Below, in pieces: positions 17,973 to 26,683 of a DNA stretch of 64,000 nt (its first letter is position 1; every line of letters begins with the position of its first letter). A program made the position numbers and the translations under genes. The stretch is taken from contig JAFDIV010000010.1 in assembly GCA_019307815.1 (NCBI GenBank), positions 62,001 through 126,000 of the forward strand. Direction: 5' to 3'. The stretch comes from Deltaproteobacteria bacterium (GTDB taxonomy: Bacteria; Desulfobacterota; DSM-4660; Desulfatiglandales; Desulfatiglandaceae). The notes under the pieces are model-generated. The model made no database searches, was not told the DNA's origin, and saw only the letters and a list, made by a program, of their open reading frames with translations.

Positions 17973-18746
17973 CTAATTAGATTTGTTTCTTTGGAAAATA
18001 ATCATCAACCCCTCAAGAGTGAGGAATTCTTCCACATGGTCAATGGTCTCGGAAACCTCACAGATAATAGGGGCAAGGCCTCCGGTGGCCACTACGGTCA
18101 GATCTTCACCTGATTCCTTTTTCATTCTGTTCACAATCCCATCCACCAGCCCTGCGTATCCATAGATAATTCCCACATTCATACTGCTGATGGTGTCCTT
18201 GCCGATCACGCTCTTAGGTCTGACAAATATCTCTACACGAGGCAGCTTGGAGGCCTTCTGGAACAATGCCTCGCACGAAATCACCACACCAGGGGCAATG
18301 GCCCCTCCCATATACGCCCCATCAGCAGAGACATAGTCAAACGTAGTCGCCGTGCCAAAGTCCACGATCACTATGGCGGTCTTGTATTTTTCGTACGCCG
18401 CCACTGCATTGACGATCCTGTCCGCACCCACCTCCTTGGGATTATCGTACTTGATGGGCATCCCCGTCTTTATGCCCGGCCCCACTATCAGGGGGCGCAG
18501 ATGAAAATACTTCTGGGCAAACTCCTCAACCGTGCTCAATAAGGGTGGGACCACGCAGGAAATGATCATATCCCTAATACTGTTCAGGTCGAAACGAGAG
18601 GCCTGAAACAGATTGCTTACAAGGATGGCCAGCTCGTCTGCGGTTATTTCCTTCTCGGTCCTGATCCGCCAGTGCTGTAAGATCCTATTGTCCTTTGCCA
18701 CCCCAAGAACCATATTCGTGTTTCCAATATCCATGCAAAAAAGCAT
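17973..18746 (-). CDS. coaX: Type III pantothenate kinase
   Basis: A 257-residue CoaX, the first step of CoA synthesis (pantothenate to 4'-phosphopantothenate). It belongs to the ASKHA fold with Asp6-Ile-Gly-Asn-Thr-Asn at the N-terminus, a Gly-Ala-Asp-Arg segment at about residue 107, and the Asp-Phe-Gly-Thr-Ala-Thr-Thr motif. The length is normal. It begins 2 bp after the folP stop on the same strand, so the two are co-translated. CoaX is insensitive to CoA feedback as a family property. Confidence 0.95.
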   Translation of the reverse strand: MLFCMDIGNTNMVLGVAKDNRILQHWRIRTEKEITADELAILVSNLFQASRFDLNSIRDMIISCVVPPLLSTVEEFAQKYFHLRPLIVGPGIKTGMPIKYDNPKEVGADRIVNAVAAYEKYKTAIVIVDFGTATTFDYVSADGAYMGGAIAPGVVISCEALFQKASKLPRVEIFVRPKSVIGKDTISSMNVGIIYGYAGLVDGIVNRMKKESGEDLTVVATGGLAPIICEVSETIDHVEEFLTLEGLMIIFQRNKSN

Positions 18747-18748
18747 AC

Positions 18749-19591
18749 CTACTGTGCACTCCCCCGCTTGATTGCATCCACCATCCTTACTGTATCTACA
18801 GCCATCTTAACATCGTGAACCCGCACCATATGGGCTCCATTCATGACCGCCACGGCCACCGTGGCCATGGTTCCAACAGCTCGCTCCTCTACAGGCCTTT
18901 CTAACACATGGCCAATAAAAGACTTATTGGACGTACCCACCAACAGCGGCCTGTCTAACCCCTCAAACCGCCTAAGGTCCCGCAGTATTACCAGATTGTG
19001 ATCAAATGTCTTCCCAAAGCCGATCCCTGGATCCACTACCACGTGCTCTTTAGGTATCCCGCTTTGGGTAGCCCTTGCCACAGCATCCCGGAGAAACTCA
19101 GTGATCTCCCCCACCACATCATCATACTGAGGGTCCTTTTGCATATCCTCTGGTCTGCCCTTCATGTGCATGAGAATCACTGGAACCCCACGTTCAGCAA
19201 CAAGGGGGCCTAGCTCGGGGTCAAACCGCAAGGCGCTAATGTCATTCACAATGGACGCACCGGCATCAAGGGCATATTTGGCCACTTCACTCTTGTAGGT
19301 ATCAATACTGATGGGGAGATTCACTTCCTTATTAAGGGCCTCGATCACGGGCACTACTCGATCTATCTCTTCCTGGACAGAAACGCGCTGGGAAAATGGC
19401 CTTGTGGACTCTCCCCCTACATCTAGGATGTCTGCGCCATCCTCTGCCATTTCAAGGCCATGCTCTACTGCCCTGTCAAAGGAATAATATTTCCCACCAT
19501 CAGAAAATGAATCGGGGGTCACGTTCAGGACCCCCATGATATAAGTCCTTTCTTCAAAATCCAGCTCGTACTTGTCCCATTGAAGTTTCAT
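18749..19591 (-). CDS. folP: Dihydropteroate synthase
   Basis: A 280-residue DHPS that joins p-aminobenzoate and hydroxymethyl-dihydropterin pyrophosphate in folate synthesis. The [13 protein letters not shown] loop starts near residue 20, followed by [13 protein letters not shown] and a C-terminal Arg-Val-His-Asp-Val. All are the known active-site motifs. It lies between ftsH and coaX on the same strand, though a 540-bp repeat-filled gap separates it from ftsH. Confidence 0.96.
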   Translation of the reverse strand: MKLQWDKYELDFEERTYIMGVLNVTPDSFSDGGKYYSFDRAVEHGLEMAEDGADILDVGGESTRPFSQRVSVQEEIDRVVPVIEALNKEVNLPISIDTYKSEVAKYALDAGASIVNDISALRFDPELGPLVAERGVPVILMHMKGRPEDMQKDPQYDDVVGEITEFLRDAVARATQSGIPKEHVVVDPGIGFGKTFDHNLVILRDLRRFEGLDRPLLVGTSNKSFIGHVLERPVEERAVGTMATVAVAVMNGAHMVRVHDVKMAVDTVRMVDAIKRGSAQ

Positions 19592-19740
19592 CTTTCGTTA
19601 TCCGTTCACGGTTAACTGTTCACCGAATGACAAAGGCTATCAGCGTTCAGCTTTCAGGAAAAGCAAGAAGTCAGAATACAGAGGTCAGTAGTTAGCAGAT
19701 AGTAACTGCATAATGTCAAATTTCAAAATCCAAATGTCAA

Positions 19741-19915
19741 ATCAATGTCAAATGACAAATGACCAAAACACACCAGATGTTCGATCATAGATAAGGCTCC
19801 TTTCACTTGTTGGTAGCCCAGACAGAAGCAATAAATATATTTTGTCATTGAAGCATTTGGATTTCATTTGACATTTACCTGCCAATGGCAGGTTTGGACT
19901 TTGACATTTGTCATT
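19741..19915 (-). repeat. Dispersed element A, copy 2
   Basis: About 175 bp, reverse-complementary to copy 1 at 10509-10675. It includes the GGCTCCTTTCACTTGTTGG block, the CATTGAAGCATTTGGATTTC block and the CCTGCCAATGGCAGG palindrome. It carries roughly 15-20 extra bases in the centre compared with copy 1. Confidence 0.8.
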
Positions 19916-20046
19916 TCTTTTGCCTTCCATTCTCCTAGCATGTTCCCTTTGTCCTTTAACCTTTCTCCTCTATCCTTCAGCCTTCTAACTCCTGAATTCT
20001 TGTGTTAGCTGAAAGCCGACTGCTGATCCCTGACAGCTTAGCAATT
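19909..20046 (-). repeat. Repeat modules Y then X (inverted copy downstream of ftsH)
   Basis: Module Y (about 19909-19962) carries TCTCCTAGCATGTTCCCTTT. Module X (about 19965-20046) carries TCCTGAATTCTTGTGTTAGC and CTGCTGATCCCTGACAGC. Both match, in reverse complement, the modules at 22126-22283 on the other side of ftsH, but with the order of the two modules exchanged. Confidence 0.8.
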
Positions 20047-20130
20047 TGACATTTGGCATTCCTCTTGCTTTCTAACCTTTTGCACTCATCATTCATCATT
20101 CAAAATTCATAATTCCTCTAGCCTCCTAGC

Positions 20131-21939
20131 TTACGCCTCGGAAGGTGCTGTCTGTGTAACCCCTCCCATTATCTCATCAATATCCTTGCTGTCCAGTGTC
20201 TCCTTTTCCAAAAGGGCCTTGGCCATATGGTGCAAGGTATCAATATTGTCCTTTATGAGCTTCTTTGCCTTATTGTAGGCATTGGTAACAATGGCACGAA
20301 CCTCTTCGTCTATCCTTTGAGCAGTAAGTTCGCTGTAATCCCTGTGTTGAGCGATTTCCCTGCCAAGGAAAATTTGTTCCTCCCGTTTCCCGAAAGTCAA
20401 GGGGCCCATTTTTTCGCTCATGCCATATTCGCAGACCATCTTACGGGCCAGCTCCGAGGCCTTCTCTATATCATTGCCTGCACCAGTGGTCTGAATGTTC
20501 AACACGAGTTCTTCAGCGGCCCGTCCACCCATCAATATGGCTATGTTGTTCAACAGATACTCCTTCGGATAGGTGTGCTTCTCGTCCATAGGGAGCTGCT
20601 GGGTCACGCCGAGCGCCCGGCCCCTCGGGATTATGGTGACCTTGTGAATAGGATCAGTATTAGGAAGAAGCCTGGCAACAAGTGTGTGTCCAGCCTCGTG
20701 ATAGGCCGTCGTCTTTCTTTCCTCCTCGCTGATGATCATGCTTTTGCGCTCGGTGCCCATGAGGACCTTGTCCTTGGCGTCCTCGAAATCCTGCATCTCC
20801 ACACGATCCTTGCCCCTTCGCGCAGCCATCAGCGCGGCCTCGTTAACCATGTTCTCCAGGTCGGCCCCAGTAAAGCCAGGGGTGCCTCTCGCCAGGACGG
20901 ATATATCTACATCATCGGCAACAAGTTTTTTCTTGAGGTGAACTTTCAGTATCCCTTCCCGCCCCTTGAGGTCAGGGACAGGCACCACTACCTGCCTGTC
21001 AAACCGGCCCGGCCTCAACAAAGCCGGGTCCAGAACATCAGGTCGATTGGTGGCTGATATGAGGATCACCCCTTCATTGGATTCAAAACCATCCATCTCC
21101 ACTAGGAGCTGATTCAGGGTTTGCTCGCGCTCGTCATGGCCCCCACCCAGACCCGCTCCACGATGCCTACCAACTGCATCGATTTCATCGATGAAGATAA
21201 TACATGGAGCATGTTTTTTACCTTGCACAAAGAGATCCCGCACCCTGGAGGCCCCTACACCTACGAACATCTCCACAAAATCCGACCCACTTATACTGAA
21301 AAAGGGCACGCCTGCCTCCCCTGCAATAGCCCTAGCCAAAAGGGTCTTGCCAGTACCAGGTGCACCCATCAAAAGCACGCCCTTTGGAATCCTGCCTCCC
21401 AGTCGGGTGAACTTGCGGGGATCCCTCAAAAATTCCACAATCTCCTGGAGCTCCTCCTTTGCCTCTTCAATACCGGCCACGTCTTCAAACGTGACCTTCT
21501 CCTGAGAGTCTGTCATGAGCCTGGCCCTACTCTTGCCAAAGGATAGGGCCTTACCTCCACCCACCTGCATCTGTCGCATGAAGAAAATCCACACGCCTAT
21601 GAGAAGCAACATGGGCACCCAGGATAAAAGTACCTGAAACCATGAAGAGTTTTCCTCAGGTTTGGCAGTGATTTTTACACCCTTGCTGCGCAGCAACTTA
21701 ATGAGCTCCGGGTCCTTAGGAGCATATGTCTTAAATGGGCCCTGGGCCGAAATACCTGAGATATTGTCGCCCTGAATGGTCACCTGAACGACTGTGCCGT
21801 TTTCCACCATGGACAAAAAGTCGCTATAACTCACCGTAGATGAACCCTTGCCCGGCTGCTTGAAGATCTGAAAAAGCATGACCATCAAAAGGCTGATAAC
21901 AAGCCACAGGGCAAGATTTTTATAAAAGGGATTCAACAA
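20131..21939 (-). CDS. ftsH: ATP-dependent zinc metalloprotease FtsH
   Basis: A 602-residue membrane AAA+ protease. It has a membrane helix at about 7-25, a periplasmic domain, a second helix at about 107-125, Walker A Gly-Ala-Pro-Gly-Thr-Gly-Lys-Thr near 195, Walker B Ile-Ile-Phe-Ile-Asp-Glu-Ile-Asp, a second region of homology with Arg-Pro-Gly-Arg-Phe-Asp-Arg, and the zinc motif His-Glu-Ala-Gly-His near 413. It degrades membrane and regulatory proteins such as LpxC and sigma-32 in relatives. The start is TTG at 21939, preceded by TTGGAGG 9 bases away, with no ATG at the right place. A TATAAT box reads toward it at about 22030-22035, but I see no good -35. Confidence 0.97.
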   Translation of the reverse strand: MLNPFYKNLALWLVISLLMVMLFQIFKQPGKGSSTVSYSDFLSMVENGTVVQVTIQGDNISGISAQGPFKTYAPKDPELIKLLRSKGVKITAKPEENSSWFQVLLSWVPMLLLIGVWIFFMRQMQVGGGKALSFGKSRARLMTDSQEKVTFEDVAGIEEAKEELQEIVEFLRDPRKFTRLGGRIPKGVLLMGAPGTGKTLLARAIAGEAGVPFFSISGSDFVEMFVGVGASRVRDLFVQGKKHAPCIIFIDEIDAVGRHRGAGLGGGHDEREQTLNQLLVEMDGFESNEGVILISATNRPDVLDPALLRPGRFDRQVVVPVPDLKGREGILKVHLKKKLVADDVDISVLARGTPGFTGADLENMVNEAALMAARRGKDRVEMQDFEDAKDKVLMGTERKSMIISEEERKTTAYHEAGHTLVARLLPNTDPIHKVTIIPRGRALGVTQQLPMDEKHTYPKEYLLNNIAILMGGRAAEELVLNIQTTGAGNDIEKASELARKMVCEYGMSEKMGPLTFGKREEQIFLGREIAQHRDYSELTAQRIDEEVRAIVTNAYNKAKKLIKDNIDTLHHMAKALLEKETLDSKDIDEIMGGVTQTAPSEA

Positions 21940-22352
21940 ATATAACCTCCAACAAAGGTTATTCTTTTTCTCGATAGATAACTCGGAGTACCCTGGCGGG
22001 GCATTGGAAATCTATTGCATCTTTATTATTATAGCGCTATTTTTCCAAAATTCTATAAAAATATTGAGAAGCTGGAAAGCTAGAAGGCTGGAAGGCAGGG
22101 AAGCAGGAGCAAGGATGAAGGGGAAAGCTTAAAGGTCAAAGGGAACATGCTAGGAGAATGGAAGCAAAAAGAATGACAAATGTCAAAGCCCAAATGCCAA
22201 ATTGCTAAGCTGTCAGGGATCAGCAGTCGGCTTTCAGCTAACATAAGAATTCAGGAGGTAGAAGACAGAAGGATAGAGGAAATCGGATTTGGATTTTGGC
22301 ATTTGGCATTCTAGATATTTTGGCCCCTACATTACACAAACAGGAGAATCCT
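21940..22352. repeat. ftsH-DUF4301 divergent gap with repeats
   Basis: Near ftsH the sequence is unique and AT-rich and must hold its promoter. From about 22070 it becomes repetitive: GCTGGAAAGCTAGAAGGCTGGAAGGC, then modules Y and X (22126-22283), then a GATTTTGGCATTTGGCATTC word (about 22292-22312) next to the DUF4301 ribosome site. No gene is seen. Confidence 0.6.
22126..22283 (+). repeat. Repeat modules Y then X (copy upstream of ftsH)
   Basis: Module Y (about 22126-22180) contains AAAGGGAACATGCTAGGAGA. Module X (about 22202-22283) contains GCTGTCAGGGATCAGCAGTC and AAGAATTCAGGAGGTAGAAG. On the opposite strand downstream of ftsH the same sequences read X then Y, so this copy is a circular permutation of the other. 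Confidence 0.8.
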
Positions 22353-23930
22353 ATGATTGCGTCAGATATATTCTCCAAAGAGGACTTGGAGCAGATTAAG
22401 GAACACGGACTTAGTCTTGAGGCCGTGTTAAGACAATTGGAGCAGCTCAACAGGCCCACTCCTTACCTTCACCTAGTGCGCCCCTGCAAAATAGGTGACG
22501 GCATAGAAAAGATAAATCCACAGGATCAACAGAGATACATTGAGTACTTTGAACAGGAGGTGCAAAAGGGTCGTTTTCTCAAGTTTGTGCCCGCCTCAGG
22601 GGCTGCCACGCGCATGTTTAGGGTGCTTCAACGATATTACAACAAAGGCGAAGAGATCAGTGTGGAGGCCCTATCTGCGCAAGCAGCACAGGGGGAAAAG
22701 GAGGCCGCCGAGTTTTTTCAATTTTTTAATGGCCTCAAAAAATTCGCCTTTTACCCCAATCTGGCCGAGGTGATGCACAAAAGAGGCTACGACATAGAAG
22801 CATTATACGATAAGGGGAAATACATAAATATCCTCCGGTTCATACTCACTGATGAGGGTCTTCAATACGGAAACATGCCAAAGGCACTTATCCTTTTTCA
22901 TCGTTACAACGGAGAGGCCCGGACCGCATTTGAAGAGCATCTAGTGGAAGCAGCCCATTATGTCACGGATACAAAAGGACGCGCGCCCCTTCATCTTACT
23001 GTGGCTGATGAACACCTTGAAAGATTTCGTTCTTTTTTGAAAGGAGTTCGCGCTACTTATGAAAACCGCTTTAGAGTTGCCTATGATATTTCGTTTTCAC
23101 TCCAAAAGAAGTCAACCGACACCATTGCAGTAGATATGGACAACCGTCCATTTCGACTTCCTGACGGGAGCCTGCTGTTCCGCCCAGGAGGACACGGCGC
23201 GCTTATTGAAAATCTCAATGATTTAGGAGGGGATCTCATATTCATAAAAAATATCGATAACGTAGCCCCTGACCACCTTAAACCCGAAACCTACAAATGG
23301 AAAAAGATCCTGGCAGGTCTTCTCGTAACCCTCCAGAGTCGTATCCACGGGTATTTGAGGATACTCCATAATGGGGTCATCACAGAAGAAAAGGAGACTG
23401 AAATTGTGGGTTTTATGAAGAAAACCCTTGCACTTTCTCTCCCGGAAGGAGTTGAGCATTGGAGCCCAGAGAAAAAAAGGGGCTTTTTCATATCCGCGTT
23501 GGATAGGCCCATCCGGGTCTGCGGTATGGTCAGGAATGTGGGAGAACCCGGTGGAGGCCCATTTTGGGTAAGAGACAAGTCAGGGCAAATCTCAAAGCAG
23601 ATTGTTGAGGTTGCCCAGATTGATCCCGAGTCTGAAGATCAGCAGGCAATCCTTCGGGCATCCACACACTTTAACCCAGTGGACCTGGTCTGTGGGGTGC
23701 GGGACTGGCAGGGCAAGCCGTTTGACCTAAGGAATTTCGTTGACCATGATGCGGTATTTATCAGTCAAAAATCAAAGGACGGAAAAGACCTCAGGGCACT
23801 GGAATTGCCAGGCCTCTGGAATGGCGCCATGGCCAAATGGATCACCATCTTTGTGGAAGTCCCATTGATCACATTTAACCCTGTAAAGACAGTAAATGCA
23901 TTATTGAGAGCAGAGCATCAACCTGTATAG
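22353..23930 (+). CDS. DUF4301 family protein
   Basis: A 525-residue cytoplasmic protein of the DUF4301 family, which has a nucleotidyltransferase-like first half (Val-Pro-Ala-Ser-Gly-Ala-Ala-Thr-Arg-Met, like a sugar-1-phosphate nucleotidylyltransferase phosphate loop) and a conserved Phe-Arg-Pro-Gly-Gly-His-Gly-Ala-Leu segment near residue 270. The function is unknown in the literature I know; the loop suggests binding of NTP or a sugar phosphate. I use the ATG at 22353 with ACAGGAG upstream; a longer frame from 22296 would translate repeat DNA. It stands alone on the plus strand, divergent from ftsH. Confidence 0.82.
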   Translation: MIASDIFSKEDLEQIKEHGLSLEAVLRQLEQLNRPTPYLHLVRPCKIGDGIEKINPQDQQRYIEYFEQEVQKGRFLKFVPASGAATRMFRVLQRYYNKGEEISVEALSAQAAQGEKEAAEFFQFFNGLKKFAFYPNLAEVMHKRGYDIEALYDKGKYINILRFILTDEGLQYGNMPKALILFHRYNGEARTAFEEHLVEAAHYVTDTKGRAPLHLTVADEHLERFRSFLKGVRATYENRFRVAYDISFSLQKKSTDTIAVDMDNRPFRLPDGSLLFRPGGHGALIENLNDLGGDLIFIKNIDNVAPDHLKPETYKWKKILAGLLVTLQSRIHGYLRILHNGVITEEKETEIVGFMKKTLALSLPEGVEHWSPEKKRGFFISALDRPIRVCGMVRNVGEPGGGPFWVRDKSGQISKQIVEVAQIDPESEDQQAILRASTHFNPVDLVCGVRDWQGKPFDLRNFVDHDAVFISQKSKDGKDLRALELPGLWNGAMAKWITIFVEVPLITFNPVKTVNALLRAEHQPV

Positions 23931-24047
23931 GCCTTCCTTAAGCCTATTAATGCCCTCAACGTTGACAATAGTCTGCAAATTTGGGAATATTTAAAATAAT
24001 CTTTTTGCCCTTGCATAACTTTAGCCTAAAAACAGTAGCGATCATTC

Positions 24048-24470
24048 ATGGCATTCGTTCCAAAAATGAAAAAGGCTTCTGCACCTATTGACACCATAAT
24101 TCAGGCATTAGAAAACGACGATAGAGTTATTTTCGCTTATCTTTATGGCTCTGCAACAAAGGATGGGAAGGCCAAAGACATCGATATCGCCGTTTATGCA
24201 AAAGGACAGGTGGATCCTAACCAACTTTCTGCCGATCTGAAGATTAGTCTTCACAAATTGTCAGGACTTCCGCCTGATGTCTTCGATATCCGGGTGTTGA
24301 ACAACATTATTGCACACGGCGACATTTTCGCCCTCTTGTACTTAAAAAATGTCCTGACCGATTCCATATTATTGATCGATAAGCATCCGGAGGCCCGCTC
24401 GGATTTCCTGGAGCACTATGGGTGGAGATTTCGGGAGTGTGAAGGCCTTATGGAGGAGCTTTTGGCGTGA
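24048..24470 (+). CDS. mntA: MntA-type nucleotidyltransferase antitoxin
   Basis: A 140-residue minimal nucleotidyltransferase with the Gly34-Ser35 motif and the Asp44-x-Asp46 metal pair. In the known MntA-HepT modules, MntA AMPylates a tyrosine next to the HEPN active site and so silences the toxin. It overlaps the HEPN gene by 4 bases, which fits a co-translated pair. The ribosome site is weak; an alternative ATG at 24066 exists. A TTGACA box at 23962-23967 may be its promoter, with only a poor -10 behind it. Confidence 0.88.
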   Translation: MAFVPKMKKASAPIDTIIQALENDDRVIFAYLYGSATKDGKAKDIDIAVYAKGQVDPNQLSADLKISLHKLSGLPPDVFDIRVLNNIIAHGDIFALLYLKNVLTDSILLIDKHPEARSDFLEHYGWRFRECEGLMEELLA

Positions 24471-24886
24471 AGATTGATCCAATTCGAATCAAAAGCTATT
24501 TGGCTGAAATCAGAAGAAACTCCTCAGAACTGTGTGAACTAGTCGATCAAAATGAGCTTGCCCCTAACTCTCTACCTCTAAAAGCGGCCAAGTACATACT
24601 CATCGAACTTGCCGAGGCTATGTCCAACACCATCCAGCACGTCTTGGCAAAGGAGAAGGGTGTAGCAGTATCAGGGTACATTGATACTATAGTCAAAGGC
24701 CATGAACACGGGATTCTTTCAGAAGAGCTTTTCCAAAGGCTGAAACCGTTTTTTGATTTTAGAAACAGTCTAATTCACAGGTATTGGACCATTGATGAAA
24801 AACTTCTAATCGAAAACATTAAGAAAGGCAAAGATGATTTTGACCGGTTCATTGAAGAGGTTGAAACTTACCTGAACTTACAATAG
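24467..24886 (+). CDS. hepT: HepT-type HEPN ribonuclease toxin
   Basis: A 139-residue HEPN/DUF86-related protein. The catalytic RX4H motif is Arg99 to His104, followed directly by Arg-Tyr106-Trp, where the tyrosine is the expected AMPylation target. It is a helical RNase toxin in known MntA-HepT systems. The GTG start overlaps the mntA stop. All key residues are present, so the pair looks functional. Its stop lies only a few bases beyond the end of a decayed convergent vapC. Confidence 0.88.
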   Translation: MKIDPIRIKSYLAEIRRNSSELCELVDQNELAPNSLPLKAAKYILIELAEAMSNTIQHVLAKEKGVAVSGYIDTIVKGHEHGILSEELFQRLKPFFDFRNSLIHRYWTIDEKLLIENIKKGKDDFDRFIEEVETYLNLQ

Positions 24887-25057
24887 TGGATTCTGAATGA
24901 GCACACCTTCGACAATCTGCCCGTGGTTCAAATCCTCGCTTAACAGCTTCACCGCGCCCGCCTGAGAGGCTGTTGCAGCCACCCGGTGCTTGGCACCCGC
25001 GTCTTTGTCATGCGCATAAATCAAGATATTCGTATCAACGAAGACCTTATCTTTCAT
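24878..25057 (-). pseudogene. VapC-type PIN toxin remnant with internal deletion
   Basis: Fifty-nine residues that join the N-terminus of a PIN domain (Val-Asp-Thr-Asn-Ile-Leu-Ile-Tyr, first acidic residue) directly to its C-terminus (Leu-Ser-Glu-Asp-Leu-Asn-His-Gly-Gln). The intact VapC at 43688 has about 80 more residues between these two parts, including the middle acidic residues. The reading frame is kept, so this is an in-frame internal deletion. Without the central catalytic acids it should not cleave RNA. The upstream antitoxin gene is still open. Confidence 0.8.
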
Positions 25058-25280
25058 GAAGTTCCTGCCGACTCGCAAGAATCTCTCCTCCTAAGCGATA
25101 ACCCCTCCTCAGATTACCAAGGGCCTTCCTCTTGGCATCCTCGTACCTTTCATGACGCTCCACAATGTTTCTCAATTCCTCGGCCAGCATTCGACTTACG
25201 GAACTGCTCTTCTGGGCAGCGATGATTTTTGCTTTGGTAATTAGCTCCTTCTCCAAGCTGAGAGTGATATTCTGCTTCAT
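25047..25280 (-). CDS. VapB-like antitoxin of the decayed toxin
   Basis: A 77-residue protein with a ribbon-helix-helix look at its N-terminus (Asn-Ile-Thr-Leu-Ser-Leu, then a helix with Lys-Ala-Lys-Ile-Ile-Ala) and an Arg-rich toxin-binding tail ending in a His-Glu-Arg. I use the ATG at 25280 (MKQ...) rather than 25307. It overlaps the toxin remnant by 11 bases. It ends like the antitoxin at 44104, so the two loci belong to one family. It may persist as a silent regulator or as an anti-addiction factor. Confidence 0.75.
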   Translation of the reverse strand: MKQNITLSLEKELITKAKIIAAQKSSSVSRMLAEELRNIVERHERYEDAKRKALGNLRRGYRLGGEILASRQELHER

Positions 25281-25773
25281 AGTGTTACTCCCTTTGTGAT
25301 TGATCACTTACGCTACGTGTACCACGTTTAATACGTGCTGTCACCTTTCTCGCTAGATAATTTTCTCTACTAAACAACGGCAAAGCAAACTGTCCCGGCA
25401 AATTTTTCCCTATTCCCACCGTCATAAACCTGACAGCTCTTATCCAGAGTTGAGAGCATTCTCGGTTATCTGTTTGATATTACTGCCAAATATCCCTTCT
25501 AGCCCTTGGCATGTATCTTGCTATTAGCTGCCATGTGATAAATCAGATTCAACACATGTAAGCCAGAGATAATCGGCTTTTTGGAAAAGCAGACGGTACA
25601 AAAAGAAGAAAAATCCAAATCATTAAAGTCAGTTATATGCAGGTATAGCATGTAACCGAAGCGGGCGGAGCCTGCTCACAGAGAAGTCATTCCCTATCAA
25701 GGAGTAAAGCTAAGGATATCATTATAAAATTCTCAAAAAATCAAATTTCAAAAGAATAGTTTCTGTTTTCATT
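25281..25773. other. Gap between decayed vapBC and glycan island
   Basis: Near the antitoxin it holds a GTGATTGATCAC palindrome (25296-25307) and a CACGT-N5-ACGTG inverted repeat (25323-25337). The rest, to 25773, is AT-rich unique sequence in which I see no gene, no tRNA and no clear promoter. This is the left border of the glycan island. Confidence 0.5.
25323..25337 (-). promoter_or_regulatory. Putative operator of the vapB remnant locus
   Basis: CACGT and ACGTG arms separated by 5 bases, about 40-55 bp upstream of the antitoxin start, where autorepression of TA loci usually acts. The promoter itself is not clear. Confidence 0.35.
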
Positions 25774-26673
25774 TTGGTGAAGGGATATTTACATAGGACC
25801 TACGCTGAATCTTTCAAAGAATTTGGAACGCTAGTAGAGCTGAAAAACGCGGGTGCCTATATAATCAAGCGAAAGATAGGACAAGGAAACTGGTACGATG
25901 CTATGGGATGCTATCCACTATTTACTTGTATGAGCTGGGAAAAGCTAGGAGATGATTTGAACGCTTTGAACCGTAGCCTAGTTAGCTTTGCTATGGTTGC
26001 CGATCCTTTGGGCGACTATAGCCCAAAACAATTGCAAAAAATTTTTCCTGATGTCTGTTTTGCCTTCAAGAAACATTACATAGTGGATTTGCAAGCCTTT
26101 CGTGAAAAAAACTTACCGCAGAATCATAAACGCAACAGTCGCAAGGCACTAAATGCTTTGACTATTCATCGATTAAAAGAGCCCGAGCATCATTTTGGGG
26201 ATTGGGTGAAAATGTATAAGAATCTTGTTCAACGGCATAGGATAAGGGGCATAGCGGACTTTACTGAGCAGGCTTTTCATACACAATTTTCAGTACCCGG
26301 TCTGATTGCTTACGGCGCATTTGATAAGGGTGCGCTAGTAGGAATGGCGCTTTTCTACGAAATGGGAGAGCGCGTTTACTACCATCTAGCAGCTTATCGG
26401 GACCAAGGATACAGGAAATCCGCCTCATTTGGTATTCTGCTAAAGGCGATTCTTGATTTTAGGCAACAAGGGTATAAATGGTTGAATCTCGGTGGGGGAG
26501 CAGGTTTGCAGGAACAACCCAATGATGGTCTGATTCGCTTCAAGAGAGGTTGGGCAAATACGATGAAGACGGCATGGTTTTGCGGAAAAATATTGGACAG
26601 GGAGGCCTACGCAACGTTAACGCATGATAGCAGAAAAAATAATTTTTTCCCTGCTTATCGGCAGCATTTCTAG
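25774..26673 (+). CDS. FemAB/GNAT-like acyl- or aminoacyl-transferase
   Basis: A 299-residue protein of the FemAB-like (Acetyltransf_6) GNAT group. The C-terminal half has Tyr-Tyr-His-Leu-Ala-Ala-Tyr-Arg and Trp-Leu-Asn-Leu-Gly-Gly-Gly-Ala, then Phe-Lys-Arg-Gly-Trp-Ala, which are the typical motifs of exopolysaccharide FemAB-family transferases. It probably transfers an acyl group to a sugar amine in the glycan precursor. Only TTG (25774) or GTG (25777) starts fit and no ribosome site is visible, so the exact start is uncertain. It is the first gene of the glycan island, 10 bp before the aminotransferase. Confidence 0.78.
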   Translation: MVKGYLHRTYAESFKEFGTLVELKNAGAYIIKRKIGQGNWYDAMGCYPLFTCMSWEKLGDDLNALNRSLVSFAMVADPLGDYSPKQLQKIFPDVCFAFKKHYIVDLQAFREKNLPQNHKRNSRKALNALTIHRLKEPEHHFGDWVKMYKNLVQRHRIRGIADFTEQAFHTQFSVPGLIAYGAFDKGALVGMALFYEMGERVYYHLAAYRDQGYRKSASFGILLKAILDFRQQGYKWLNLGGGAGLQEQPNDGLIRFKRGWANTMKTAWFCGKILDREAYATLTHDSRKNNFFPAYRQHF

Positions 26674-26683
26674 GGAACTGTCA

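Larger units (their letters stand above)
19592..20130. repeat. ftsH-folP gap filled with dispersed repeats
   Basis: No gene is seen. In order: GTTCACGG/GTTCACCG words (19601-19626), an AATGTCAAATTTCAAAATCC run, element A copy 2 (19741-19915), modules Y and X (19909-20046), a TTTGACATTTGGCATTCC word, and ATTCATCATTCAAAATTCATAATTCC followed by CTAGCCTCCTAGC just before the ftsH stop. Confidence 0.65.

Noticed and set aside
19748..19930. Minus-strand 60-codon frame in the ftsH-folP gap
   Set aside because: It lies entirely within element A; its composition follows from the repeat words and there is no ribosome site.
22026..22045. Heat-shock or housekeeping promoter of ftsH
   Set aside because: A TATAAT is present but no -35 or sigma-32 box at a proper distance; not listed as a feature.
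25400..25773. Possible tRNA or small RNA at the island border (integration site)
   Set aside because: No cloverleaf or CCA-end could be drawn, and no integrase is nearby.
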